A DNA stretch of 64,000 nt, taken from positions 35,307,125-35,371,124 of the forward strand of contig CM043966.1 in NCBI GenBank assembly GCA_014529385.2, read 5' to 3'. The notes beneath the pieces were generated by a model, which saw only the letters and a list, made by a program, of their open reading frames with translations, was not told the origin of the DNA and ran no database searches. The DNA comes from Adiantum capillus-veneris (Eukaryota > Streptophyta > Polypodiopsida > Polypodiales > Pteridaceae). Shown here in pieces: positions 1 to 11,451 of this stretch. The stretch's first letter is position 1, and each line of letters starts with the position of its first letter. The position numbers were made by a program, and so were the translations under genes.

Positions 1-57
1 CTTGAACACTCATGTGCATGGTATCTAACAAATCTTTCTTTTTATTCCTTCTTGCAG

Positions 58-186
58 GATCTTACAAAGGATACTACTAGATGGAGCTCAATCAATAGAG
101 ATTTTGATATTTTGCTCAAAATAATGAAGCAGTCACCTACATTTTTTGTTTATCAATTTCTTGAGAGACTTTATTTTAGTTTGTAA
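58..186 (+). CDS. possible terminal exon, unrecognised
   Basis: A pyrimidine-rich stretch ending in TTGCAG (to 57) looks like a 3' splice site. The frame starting at 58 stays open for 42 codons (begins DLTKDTTRWSSINRDF) and stops at TAA 184-186. No family is recognised and the piece is short enough to be open by chance. The upstream exon would lie outside the window. Only the acceptor plus the open frame support it, so this is a weak call. Confidence 0.2.
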   Translation, partial: DLTKDTTRWSSINRDFDILLKIMKQSPTFFVYQFLERLYFSL

Positions 187-919
187 TCATCAAATGAAAT
201 GAAAAGTATCCTTCTTATTAAGATTGTTGATCTTTTTCTTGTTCAAACCTTTCAATTGTGATTTATAGTTTTGTTAGCATGAGATTGTGCTTTTTTAGTT
301 TGAAAAAAACTGTCAAAGATCCAAGTCTTTTTGGCTTTACTTAAGTTATTAATTGTGAAAGATCCAAGTCTTTTTGCTTTACTTAAGTTATTGATTGCCT
401 ATGTAATAGTCCTTAAAACAATATCGGATGGCTTTCTTGCTCCCATGTCTCACATTGGTCTTTAGGTAAGACAAGTGGTGACCTTGAAAGTATGGTCTCA
501 TATCTCGATCAAGTGAAGAGACATGAAGCTTAAATATCACTACTATGTATCTAGTGTTAAACTCCATCGAGACAAAGACTAGATAGCCAAATTGCAGTCG
601 AGTTTAAGTGAAAAATCCATTTGAGCTAAGGTAAAACTTATAGTGCCTCATTTTTCTAGAATTCTACCCCATCAAGGAAGTTAGAATCTAGCACAAACCA
701 ATTAAGACTCTTTTGGAGCCTAGATAGGACAATTCGTGGAACTTATGAAACTTATTATTGAGTTAGAGTCTAGTTTAGATAAGCAAAAGATCTTCAAACC
801 AGCACTTGACTTTCTTACTATTCAATATTCAAAAGTCCCTTGAGGCTAACAAATTACATACCCACTTGTAACCTAACTAATGAGTAATTATATAGATCTA
901 AGCAAGTATATATAATGAG
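187..919. other. spacer with one short tandem duplication
   Basis: No coding signal was seen. A ~43-bp tandem duplication sits at about 315-400 (AAAGATCCAAGTCTTTTT occurs twice). Near 466-510 there is a reversed fragment of the minisatellite described next (ACAAGTGGTGACCTTGA), marking the left fringe of that array in inverted orientation. Confidence 0.5.
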
Positions 920-3900
920 TCTTCAAACTAATAATCCAAGGGAAGAGAGTAGCAAGGTCCACTACTTGTCCAAGCTCAGCTCTAGACAACATAGAAAGAT
1001 GCTAGTTCTACTAATTGTCTAATTATAGGCATGGAGAAATGATAGAAGGTTGACCACTTGTCCAACCTATCATCTCTAGTAAGATGGGAGGTTTGGCCTT
1101 AAGATTCACCATGTAACCAACCTATACATCATTGTATTATGAAGAGTAAAAAAGCAAAGCTCCACCACTTGTCCAAGCTAGTTCTAAAATCCACATGGAG
1201 ATAAGCAAGCTCCACCATTTGTCGAATCTCTCTTCCATTAAAACATGAAAAAACTCATCTATGTTGTATAGGGGGACTTTTTTCCAAGGTCCACCACTTG
1301 TCCAAGCTAGGATCCCTAGTAGCACGAGTGGTTTGGTCTCAAGATACACCACTTGTACACTCTATGTCATTATATTAAGAAGAACTATGTATTAAGGTCC
1401 ACCACTTGTCCAACCTATAAGGTTATATCTTAAATGGTATCCTTTCTCACCACTTGAAATGCCCATGATATGTTTTACACGGGGGTTTCATTCCAAGGTC
1501 CACCACTTGTCCAAGCTAACTCTATTCAAACATAGAGAGAAGCAAAGGTCCACCACTTGTCCAAGCTAACTCTATTCAAACATAGAGAGAAGCAAAGGTT
1601 CACCACTTGTCAAAGCTAGGCTCCGTTGAAGTATGGAGAGAAGTAACCTCCATCATTTTTCCAAGATAGGTGCCATTCAAACATGGAAAGAATCAAGATC
1701 TACCATGTCTCCGAGATTCTAGGCTCCATTGAAACACCCTAAAACCATGATATTTTGTACATGGGGTGTTTACATTCAAGGTCTACCACTTCTCTAACGT
1801 ATTATACCTAGTAGCATGAGTGATTTGGTCTTAAGATTCACCACTTATCCACTCTATGTCATTATATTAAGAATAACTGGGTGTTAAGGTCCACCACTTG
1901 TCCAACCTATAAGGGTATATCTTAAATGGTATCCTTCACCACTTGTCAAGGTCCATCACCACTTTTCCAACCTATAAGGTTATATCTTGAATGATATTTT
2001 TCCTCATCACTTGTAATGTCCATGCTATGTTTTACAAAGGGGTTTTGTTCCAAGACCCACCACTTGTCCAAGCTAACTCCATTAAAACATAGAGAGAAGC
2101 AAAGGTCCACCACTTGTCCAAGATAGGCTCCATTGAAACATGGAGAGAAGGATGATCCACCATTTCTCCAAGATAGGTTCCATTGAAACATTGAGAGAAG
2201 CAATCTCCACCATGTCTCCAAGCTAGGCTCCATTGAAATACCCTAAACCCATAATTTTGTACATGAGGGGTTTACATTCAAGGTCCACCACTTGTCCAAC
2301 CTATTATCCCTAGTAGCAAGAGTGGTTTGGTCTCAAGATTCACCACTTGTACACTCTATGTCATTATATTAAGAAGAAATATGTGTTAAAGTCCACCACT
2401 TGTCCAGCCTATAAGTTATATTTTAAATAGTATCCTTTCTCACCACTTGAAATGCCCATGATATGTTTTACATGGGGGTTTCATTCCAAGGTCCACCACT
2501 TGTCCAAGCTAACTCTATTAAAACATATAGAGAAAGAAAGGTCCACCACTTGTCCAAGCTAGGCTCATTGAAACATGGAGAGAAGGAACCTCCACTGTTT
2601 CTCCTAGATAGGCTCCATTGAAACATGGAGAGAAATAAGCTCCACCATGCCTCCAAGTTGCTAGGCTCCATTGAAATACCCAATACCCATAATTTTTTGT
2701 ACATGGGGGGTTTACATTCAAGGTTCACCACTTGTCCAACCTATTATCCCTAGTAGGTTTGGTCTCATGATTCACCACTTGTCCACTCTATGTCATTATA
2801 TTAAGAGGAATTAGGTGTTAAGGTCCACCACTTGTCCAACCTATAATGTTATAGCTTGAATGGTATTTTTTCTCACCACTTGTAATGCCCATGACATGAT
2901 TTACATGGGGGTTTTGTTCCAAGGTACACCACTTGTCCAAGATAAATCTATTGAAACATAGAGAGAAACAAAGGTCCACCACTTTTCCAAGCTAGGCTGC
3001 ATTGAAACATGGACCTTAATACCAAATTATTTCTAGTAGCATGAGTGATATTTTGTACATGGGTGATTTACATTCAAGGTCAACCATTTCTCCAACCTAT
3101 TATCCCTAGTAGGTTTGGTCTCACAATTCACCACTTTTCCACTATATGTCATTATAATAAGAGGAATTGGGTGCTAAGGTCCACCACTTGTCCAGCCTAT
3201 AAGGTTATACCTTGAATGGTATTTTTTCTCACCACTTGTAATGCCCATGACATGCTTTACATGGGGGTTTTGTTCCAAGGTCCACCACTTTTCCAAGATA
3301 ACTCTATTCAAACATAGAGAGAAACAAAGGTCCACCACTTGTCCAAGCTAGGCTCCATTGAAACATGGAGAGAATGATGCTGCACCATTTATCCAAGATA
3401 GGCTGCATTGAAACATGGAGAGAAGCAAGCTTTACCATGTTTCCAAGCTAGGCTCCATTGAAACACTCTAGGGGGTTTTATTTCAAGGCCCACCACTTGT
3501 TTAACCTATTATCCCTAGTTGCATGAGTGGTTTGGTTTCAAGATTCACCACTTGTACACTCTATGTCATTATATTGTGTTAAGGTCCACCACTTGTCCAA
3601 CCTATAAGGTTATATCTTAAATGGTATCCTTTCTCGCCACTTGAAATGCCCATGATATGTTTTACATGGGAGTTTCATTCCAAGATCCACCACTTGTCCA
3701 AGCTAACCATATTCAAACATAGAAAGAAACAAAGGTCCACGACTTGTCCAAGCTAAGCTCCATTGAAACATGGAGAGAAGGAACCTCCACCATTTCTCCT
3801 AGATAGGCTCCATTAAAACATGGAGAGAAGTAAGTTCCACCATGTCTCCAAGATGCTAGGCTCCATTGAAATACGCAAAACCCATGATATTTTGTACATG

Positions 3901-4860
3901 GGTGATTTACATTCAAGGTCAACCATTTCTCCAACCTATTATCCCTAGTAGGTTTGGTCTCACAATTCACCACTTTTCCACTATATGTCATTATAATAAG
4001 AGGAATTGGGTGCTAAGGTCCACCACTTGTCCAGCCTATAAGGTTATACCTTGAATGGTATTTTTTCTCACCACTTGTAATGCCCATGACATGCTTTACA
4101 TGGGGGTTTTGTTCCAAGGTTCACCACTTGTCCAAGCAAATTCTATTGAAACATAGAGAGAAACAAAGGTCCACCACTTTTCCAAGCTACGCTCCATTGA
4201 AACATGGACCTTAATACCAAATTATTCCTAGTAGCATGAGTAATATTTTGTACATGGGGGGTTTGCATTCAAGGTCCACCACTTGTCCAACGTACTTTTC
4301 CTAGTAGGTTTGGTCGCAAGATTCACCACTTGTCCACTCTATGTCATTATATTAATAATAATTGGGTGTTAAGGTCCACCACTTTTCCAACCTATAAGGT
4401 TATATATTGAATGGTATTTTTTCTCACCACTTGTAATGTCCATGATATGTTTTACATAGGGATTTTGTTCCAAGGTCCACCACTTGTCTAAGCTAAATCT
4501 GTTCAAACATAGAGAGAAACAAACGTGCACCACTTGTCCAAGGTAGGCTCCATTGAAACATGGAGAGAATGATGCTCCACCATTTATCCAAGATAGACTC
4601 CATTGAAACATGGAGAGAAGTAAGCTCCACCATGTTTCCAAGATGCTAGAGTCCATTGAAATACCCAAAACCCCTGATACTTTGTACATGGGGGGTTTAC
4701 ATTCAAGGTCCACCACTTGTCCAACCTATTATCCCTAGTAGCATGAGTGCCTTGGTCTCAGGATTCACCACTTGTCCACTCTATATCATTATATTAAGAA
4801 AAATTGGGTTTCCATATCTAAATGGATCTTTGCTTGGATAAGTGGTAGACCTTGAGACCT
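920..4860. repeat. ~50-bp minisatellite array A with higher-order structure
   Basis: The basic unit is about 50 bp: GGTCCACCACTTGTCCAAGC, then a hairpin such as CTCCATTGAAACATGGAG, then AGAAGCAA. Two adjacent near-identical units start at 1497 and 1547. Units group into a higher-order block with fixed landmarks: CCTATTATCCCTAGTAG, then TCTATGTCATTATATTAAG, then CCTATAAGGTTATATCTTG, then a TTTTACATGGGG tract. The first landmark recurs near 1790, 2290, 2733, 3090, 3495, 3925, 4280 and 4705, so the higher period is about 350-500 bp. The hairpin has two sequence versions that both keep base pairing. The right edge (4825-4860) carries an inverted unit fragment. Open frames on both strands here are repeat translations. 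Confidence 0.9.
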
Positions 4861-5146
4861 AAATACCCATTCTACACTAGAGCATTGGTTAAGCCTTATA
4901 CACTTCAAGAATACCTTTAACAACAAGTAGTAGTTATTAGTTGACTTAAGTCTAGTTGAACTCCATGGTATTGAGACTACGAGAGAGTGTAGCATAAAAA
5001 AGAGTTAGGATTTTAATTTGACTTTCTTTCTATTAATGAGTAGATCATAGATGGATTTTGGTATCTAATAAAACCTTAGGGTAGACAATGTAAAACTCAT
5101 GTCTATTGTTGTGTTTGCATTAAGTGTTCTTGTTCTTTAATTTCAG
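4861..5146. other. spacer or intron upstream of phosphatase-like exon
   Basis: No coding signal. The stretch ends with TTGTTCTTTAATTTCAG (to 5146), a good plant 3' splice site, so part of it is probably the last intron of the gene whose exon follows. Confidence 0.4.
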
Positions 5147-5781
5147 AACCATTACAGAAAAATGGATTGGCTATATGCTGGCATAAATTGAAGAAAACTA
5201 TTGAATTACCCATCCAACCTCCTCCAAGACCTTGTCCAAGGAATGAATCACCTCCTTATCACCTACCACTTGCTTTCAAGGACATCAAAAGAGTACTTAT
5301 CTTGGATCTAGAGGGGTTACTTCTCAAGACAGTTGAAATGAAACATGGAGATTCTATGCCATCTTGGGCTCAACACATGCGACTTGTGGAGGACAAAGAT
5401 GAAGTTTATCATGTGGTGCGACCAGACGCACAAAGTTTTTTGGATTTTTGTGCTGAATACTTTGAGCTATGGATATGGAGTTGCTATAACTTAACAAGGG
5501 TGCAACGCATCACACAAAAGTGTTTTCCTGAGCAGTATACCAAGTTCAAGGTGTTTATGAGTAACAAAAATTGCCAAAATCCAAATATCATGTTAGGATT
5601 TACAAGGGTTTATCACAAAAATCTGAGTGATATTTGGAAGATATTTGAGGATTTGGATGCAAACAATACCTTAATTTTTTATGACACTCCATATAGGGTG
5701 ATGTGGAACATGCCAGGGACATATCTTATATTTCCAAAGATGTGGAGGCAAACTTCCGAGCAACTTCAAAACTTCTTGTAG
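5147..5781 (+). CDS. FCP1/NIF-domain (CTD phosphatase-like) C-terminal exon, catalytic motif altered
   Basis: About 210 codons end at TAG 5779-5781. The frame is open back through 5147, just after a strong acceptor (TTTAATTTCAG), and has no ATG at its beginning, so I read it as the last exon of a spliced gene. The protein matches the FCP1-homology/NLI-interacting-factor HAD-like fold: basic proline-rich lead-in, beta strand KRVLILDLEGLLLKT, RPDAQSFLDFCAEYFELWIW, WSCYNLTRV (place of the WTSG motif II), KNLSDIWKIF, then LIFYDTPYRVMWNMPGTYLI (motif III region). The family nucleophile motif is DxDxT; here it reads DLEGL, so the first Asp remains but the second Asp is Glu and the Thr is missing, and the motif III acidic pair is YDT. 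In the family these proteins dephosphorylate RNA polymerase II CTD or related substrates. Here I infer a pseudophosphatase or non-catalytic paralogue. It lies between two arrays of the same minisatellite. Confidence 0.7.
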
Positions 5782-5921
5782 AGAACCATAATTCCATGGT
5801 TGGTAGGATGGTTGTATGCAAGAGATAAGAGAGTCTATACATACAACACAATTGTAAATCAGTATAGTGATTCTGAGACAAATTATGTCCTTGGTGTGTA
5901 CTTGTCAACACGAAAGCATTG

Positions 5922-5927
5922 AATAAA
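5922..5927 (+). terminator. AATAAA polyadenylation signal
   Basis: AATAAA lies about 140 bp after the stop of the phosphatase-like exon, at a normal distance for a plant 3' UTR. It supports the exon being terminal and transcribed on the plus strand. Confidence 0.4.
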
Positions 5928-6029
5928 TATGTCTATAAGATGCTTTTTTTATTCTAGTGTGTATCTTTCAACATTTGTATAATTTGATATAGTCTTTTTT
6001 TTTTTTTTAAAGGTGTGTCAATTTTATGA

Positions 6030-6150
6030 ACACTTGAATGGAGTGCACCCTACTCTAAGGGGACTTCAATGTACTATTGGAGTGCATCCTATTGTAAGGG
6101 GACTCTGATGTATTGCTAGAGTGCACCCAAATTTTTGGGGACTCATTTTT
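6030..6150. repeat. short tandem repeat, ~47-bp period, about 3 copies
   Basis: GGAGTGCACCCTACTCTAAG, GGAGTGCATCCTATTGTAAG and AGAGTGCACCCAAATTTTTG each lead into GGGGACT, about 47 bp apart. The rest of 5782-6660 is AT-rich sequence with no further structure seen. Confidence 0.6.
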
Positions 6151-6669
6151 TATTTGATTGGGGCCTATGTTGGGTCATATAGTAAAAGAAATTCATTTTT
6201 TGTCAATTCATATCGAGGTTGCATTTATTTGGAACTATGAAAGAATTGATGTTTGATGTCAAAATAAAACTTGTAAGTGTGGATCAGAGAATTCATGGAC
6301 TTTAAATATGTGAGGGATCTTTTTCTTGGGCACAAATGTTTGCTTCAAGAATTTTGTCATTACATACTTTATGTGAAAGAGTTTTAGAACCTAAAAGACT
6401 TTGAAAACAAAACTATGGAATCTAAGTGCATGTATTCTTGAATGGCTTGAAAGTTGATGTATACATGCATGTCGCCTTGATGAAGATTTAGATCTGACAA
6501 GATGGAAAGATATAATTCTTGGACGTTACCTTTGTCAATTTGGTAATAACATATTTAACTTTCTTTTAATATGGGTGAAAAATATATTATTATGTGCATT
6601 TGGAACCTAATTGCTTGACCTTCAAACCAAGATTCCTATGTTATTTTTTCATATACTTTTTTGTACTGA

Positions 6670-8110
6670 ATTAAGATTGTGGATGCAAGGTCCACCACTT
6701 GTTCAAGCTAGATCTAAGAAAGTATATACACTGAGTCTTCAAACTAGTAAACCAAGGGAAGAGAGAAGCAGGGTCCATCACTTGTCCAAGCTCATCTCTA
6801 GACAACATAGAGAGATGTTATGTCTACTAATTGTCCAATATAGTCATGGAGAAATGATAGAAGGTTGATCCACTTCTCCAACCTATCATCTCTAGTAAAA
6901 TGGGAGGTTTGGCCTTAAGATTCACCATGTAACCAACATATACTTCATTGTATTATGAAGAGTAGAAAAGAAAAGCTCCACCACTTGTCTAAGGTAGTTC
7001 CAAAATCAACATGGAGAGAAGAAAGCTTCACCATTTGTCCAAGATAGGTTCCATTAAAACATGGAAAACCTCATATATGTTGTACATGGAAGATTTTTTC
7101 CAAGGTCCACCACTTGTCCAAGCTAGGATCCATTAAAACATGGATAGAAACAAGGCTCCACAACTCGTCCAACCTTTATAGCTGCGAAGTGTACCGGTTG
7201 TCTAAACTAGGCATGGGAAAATAATAGAAGGTCCACCACTTATCCAATATATTATCTCTAATAGCATGGGAGGTTTGGTCTCAAGATTTAGGAATTGGCT
7301 GACCTGTATTTCATTGTATTATGATGAATTTGGTTTTAAAGTCAACTACTTATCCAAGCTATAAGTTTATATCTTGAATGGTATTCCTTCCCATCACTTA
7401 GAAAACCAATGATATGTTGTACATGGGAGGGTTTGTTACAAGGTCCACCACTTGTCCAAGCTAGTTTCATTGAAACATGGATGAAGACAAGCTCCACAAT
7501 TTGTTAAATCTAGACTCCATTGAAATCTAGAAAATCCATTCTATGTTGTACATGGGGTTTTTGTTTTAAGGTCCAACACTTGTCCAAGCTAAGATCCATT
7601 GAAACATGGAGTAGAGAAACACTCCACCACTTGTCCAAGCTAGGCAACATTGATAGTAGTTGGTTTATTTTGAAGATCCACCACGTGTCTAAGCTAACTC
7701 TATTGAAACATAGAGAGAAGCAAAGGTCCACCAACTGTTCAAGCTAGGCTCCATTGAAACATGGACAGAAGCAAGCTCCACCATTTCTCCAAGATAGACT
7801 CCATTGAAACATGGAGAGAATCAAAGGTCCACCATTTCTCCAAGCCAAGATCTAGTTGTCCAACCTATAAGGTTATATCTTAAATGGTAATCTTTCTAAT
7901 CACTTGGAATACCCATGATATGTTTTACATGGGGGTTTTGTTCCAAGATCACCACTTGTCCAAGCTAACTCTATTGTAACATAGAGAGAAGCAAAGGTCC
8001 ACCACTTGTCCAAGCTAGTCTCCATTGAAACAAGGAGAGAAGCAAGCTCCATCATTTCTCCAAGATAGGCTAGCATGGATAAGTGCACCTTGAAACCAAC
8101 CTTCCTATGA
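6670..8110. repeat. ~50-bp minisatellite array B
   Basis: This is the same unit as the array at 920-4860 (TCCACCACTTGTCCAAGCTA, then a CTCCATTGAAACATGGAG or CTCTATTGAAACATAGAG hairpin). It is less regular and carries the same landmarks (CTATAAGGTTATATCTTAA, TTTTACATGGGGGTTTTG). Together the two arrays bracket the phosphatase-like exon. Inverted unit pieces (ACTTGGACAAGTGGTGGACC) occur just beyond, near 8300-8325. Confidence 0.85.
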
Positions 8111-8990
8111 GGCAATAGAGCATATGCTACATATTTTATGTATGCCCCATGCCTCAAATTAAGAAGTTATAGATTAGAAGTGGACCTTGCTTAAATGTCA
8201 CATGCAATAAATTAAGGAAAAATAGCCAAGTGGATTGTATTCCTCAATGGATCCTTGCTTTCACAAGTTGTGAACCTTGAGTCACTTTTACATTAACTTG
8301 GACAAGTGGTGGACCTAGAAACCAAGCTCTCCATGTTGAGATAAGTTGTAGGTAGGACAGTAGAACATAGACAACGATAATGGATGCAATATACTCCTCT
8401 CCTAATAATCCAATTGATTGAAACCATTATATTTTAGTTGTTTTCATTGTGTATTGTATGTGCATAAAGTGGAATGAGACCTTAAGAAAACTCAAATTTT
8501 TGACAAAATCTCTATATTTTATACATGATATATTGAAAGTTGTCCAACCTGGGAATTGGGATTTTCCCACTTTACCTAATATGGTCTTCTAACAATTATG
8601 TGCACCTTTTGCCTTGCAATGGGAATAAAGGGATCATACAAATTTTCGTGATTCATGCAAACTACTTGACTATGCTAAAAGTTGATTCTACACAAAAGTA
8701 CACAAGCCGTTCCTCAGTGGGGGCACCAATTTGAGGCCTTTCGGGGCGAGCAACAAGAAGAGCAACCTCTAGACACCCTTCAAGGCTCCCGTGCTGCTCA
8801 ATGGGGTTGGGGCACAACACAACACAAACCAAAACAACAAACCCACAGCCAAATCCCAACTACACAAGGGGCACCACCTAGTTTAAGAGCGAACTAGGAC
8901 GCAAAAGAGGAGAATCGTTAGAGCAACCCACAAACAAGCAAGGAATTTACACTAACCCTAACACCAATGGAACACTCTCACACACTAAAA

Positions 8991-8993
<3 letters not shown>
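8111..8993. other. array fringe and spacer
   Basis: Contains inverted minisatellite fragments at about 8230-8330 and otherwise no coding signal. Small open frames at 8540-8900 show no family resemblance. Confidence 0.4.

Positions 8994-9071
<78 letters not shown>
8994..9071. repeat. (GA)n microsatellite
   Basis: About 78 bp of GA dinucleotides with one interruption near 9034. A shorter GA-rich patch follows near 9136-9160. The next 340 bp hold nothing recognised. Confidence 0.95.
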
Positions 9072-9074
<3 letters not shown>

Positions 9075-9504
9075 TGCTCGGGCTGCTTTGAAACGTATCG
9101 GCAATGATCAAGCAAACACAACTATATATTTAAGAAAGAGAGAGAAAGGGGGAGGGGGTGCTTGTTGCATTAATACCTTCTTACAAATCTGTCATGACAA
9201 ATCAAAGTGAAATTAGTATTTGTTCAACATAGCTTGCGTAAATTGCACCACAACACATCACAAGAAAAGCCACCCCAATCACTGTCTTAAAGCCAGGGGA
9301 GTCCTCTCCACCCTGTCGCCCTCTTACAGTATTTGGGATTATGGCTAGATTGATGACAACACCAGAGACAAGCTATCAAGAACTTAACAAAAAACACCAA
9401 GACACTTACGCATCATTGTTGTCCATTACTTCACGCTGGAAGGGAGACAAAATATCCAAGCTTAGTCCAAATCCACCCTCCTTGATTCAACAAATGTTGG
9501 GCTT

Positions 9505-11212
9505 ACACTAGTAGGAGAAATGATAGATTTCCTACTCTCAATTGAATGATCACTCTCTCTCTTACAATGGCATAGAGTTCCCTTGCTAATCTCCTATTAC
9601 AACACATGCACATGCATAAGACAATGAGCTTCCACTCAAGAGCTCCTTCTAGAGAGGTTGAGCTTGGCTTCTCAAGCTATAGCATAGTGCTCTTGCTTAT
9701 GGCTCCCCTTTTTGTGCTAGCTACACCCTCATTTTATAGCAATTTTGAAGGCTAGGGTTACTCCTCTAACCATGGTTGGGTTAGATTTTCAGCAATTTAT
9801 CTAATTTCTTTTGCTTGGAATTATCAAGAAGTTGGTGGGAAAAGAGAGAGGAGAGAAATGGAGGTGATAGGACTTTTCATAGTGGGTTAGTGTTAGTAGA
9901 GTTAGTATTAATTTACAAATGGAATTGGATATTTACAATGGGAGTATCCATGTAGGATACAAATAAGGAAGAAAAACTCTTAAGAGGTAAGAAAAGGTGG
10001 ATTTCTTACAAGGTTGATGCTCCAAGTGTCTTGAGTAGGGCCAATTTTGACGCTTGTTGACGGTCCACTAGCTTTGACGGTACATTTTTTCTCCACTCTT
10101 GACCTTCCTTGAGAGACAAGGTAATTGAAGCTGAGTAATCAACCACCATGATGCTGTCTTTTAAGAGAAGAGGCTGAATTTTGTGGTTTTTTTGATAGAT
10201 ATGGGTAAATTGGAGAAGGAAAAATGAGACTAGGTGGTCAATTTTGGAATGGAATTGTGTGTGGGAGGTATGAGTTCACCATGGTTTCTCTTATTCTTCA
10301 AGGTTGAGGAGAAGGTGAGTAGGGTGCAGAGAGGAGTGGTGAGAGAGGTGGGGATGATGAGTGGAGAAGTGTGTGTGAAAGAGGAAAATGATAAAGTGGA
10401 AGAGAGAGTGTGGCTGCATAGCATGGGAAAACTGGGGTCCACTAATAAAATCATAGCTCACACCTCGTAGCTCAAAAAAATATAAAAAAATTTGAGGCAA
10501 AAGTTCAGCCCACGAGCTACAACTTTTGTTTGTATCACCTTTTCAAATTCGGAGAGCAAGTGAACTTTAAAAATTCAGCAAAACCAACCGTTTTTTTCCA
10601 CTGCACAAGGTCCTTGTGGGGTCCTTCTTTGGATGATTCTTTTGAATACCTCCAAGAGTGAGCCCTCCATAGTGCATGTATGCATGCCACCTACCCTTGA
10701 CCTTATTTGGTAGGTCTACAATTGAAGATATTGTTGAGATTATGATATAAGTGAATAGTACAACTAAGAAAATCAAATATTGAGGGGTCTAAAAAATATG
10801 TACATGTCAAATATAAATAATATAAGTGGAAAAAAATATAAAGGGGTCAAAAGAAATCTCTCTCATTATGAGGCTACCATAAAAAGATAAATATTTTTGG
10901 TGTTCTAATTTTTTAGAAAAAAAAAACAAAATAGATGTAGGAAGGGAAAAATCACAATAGTGAAAAAATATACACATAAATAAAACTAGTTTTTTTGGAT
11001 TTTTGTTGGGGTGGAGTTACACCAAATATAAGAGAAGCTTACATGAAAATATTTCTATATGGAATAAAGAGTATGAAAAATGGTAAGAAAAAATTGTGGT
11101 AATGGTGAGGCAATGTACAGAGCATAAATAACACACACCTAGGTAGAAATATTTAAATAAATACCAAAATAATTATGAAAAAACTTTTATTTAGGCCCTA
11201 TATACAAAGAAA
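9505..11212. repeat. long direct repeat, copy 1
   Basis: Begins ACACTAGTAGGAGAAATGAT and runs to GGCCCTATATACAAAGAAAT. It matches 11452-13308 along its length with scattered substitutions and small indels (offset 1947 bp at the start, 1972 bp mid-way, about 2096 bp at the end). It includes TGACGGTCCACTAGCTTTGA and a stretch with a conserved 78-codon open frame (10234-10470) of no recognised family. Two 1.7-1.9 kb copies only ~240 bp apart could be a tandem duplication or an LTR pair with a collapsed interior; no primer site or polypurine tract was found to support LTRs. Confidence 0.85.
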
Positions 11213-11451
11213 TATTTATATACGCATGGGCCATAATATACTTATATTTTTTATTTTTTTTTATTTTTTTGGCTCAACTAGCCCAATGACTAGCTAATTG
11301 AGGGTTTTTTAAGAAGATATGGGAAAAGTCCCGTGACTCACGCACGCCTATGTACAGTGAAATGGTAGGGATAGCCACAGTGTTTGGGTGATTTTGGTAG
11401 GGTGAGGTAACTCACTGTGGCAATTACAAAGAGCCGAAAAAACGGCTATCA
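11213..11451. other. spacer between the two long direct repeats
   Basis: About 240 bp containing an AT-rich run (TTTTTTATTTTTTTTATTTT), then ACTCACGCACGCCTATGTAC and GCCGAAAAAACGGC, a short palindrome-like motif just before copy 2. Function unknown. Confidence 0.5.

Noticed and set aside
1137-4716. Minus-strand open frames rich in SLDKWW/LAWTSGG repeats in minisatellite array A
   Set aside because: They are translations of the 50-bp repeat, change frame from unit to unit and resemble no protein.
8716-8740. GGGGGCACCAATTTG as a reversed primer-binding site
   Set aside because: No LTR boundary or repeat partner was found beside it.
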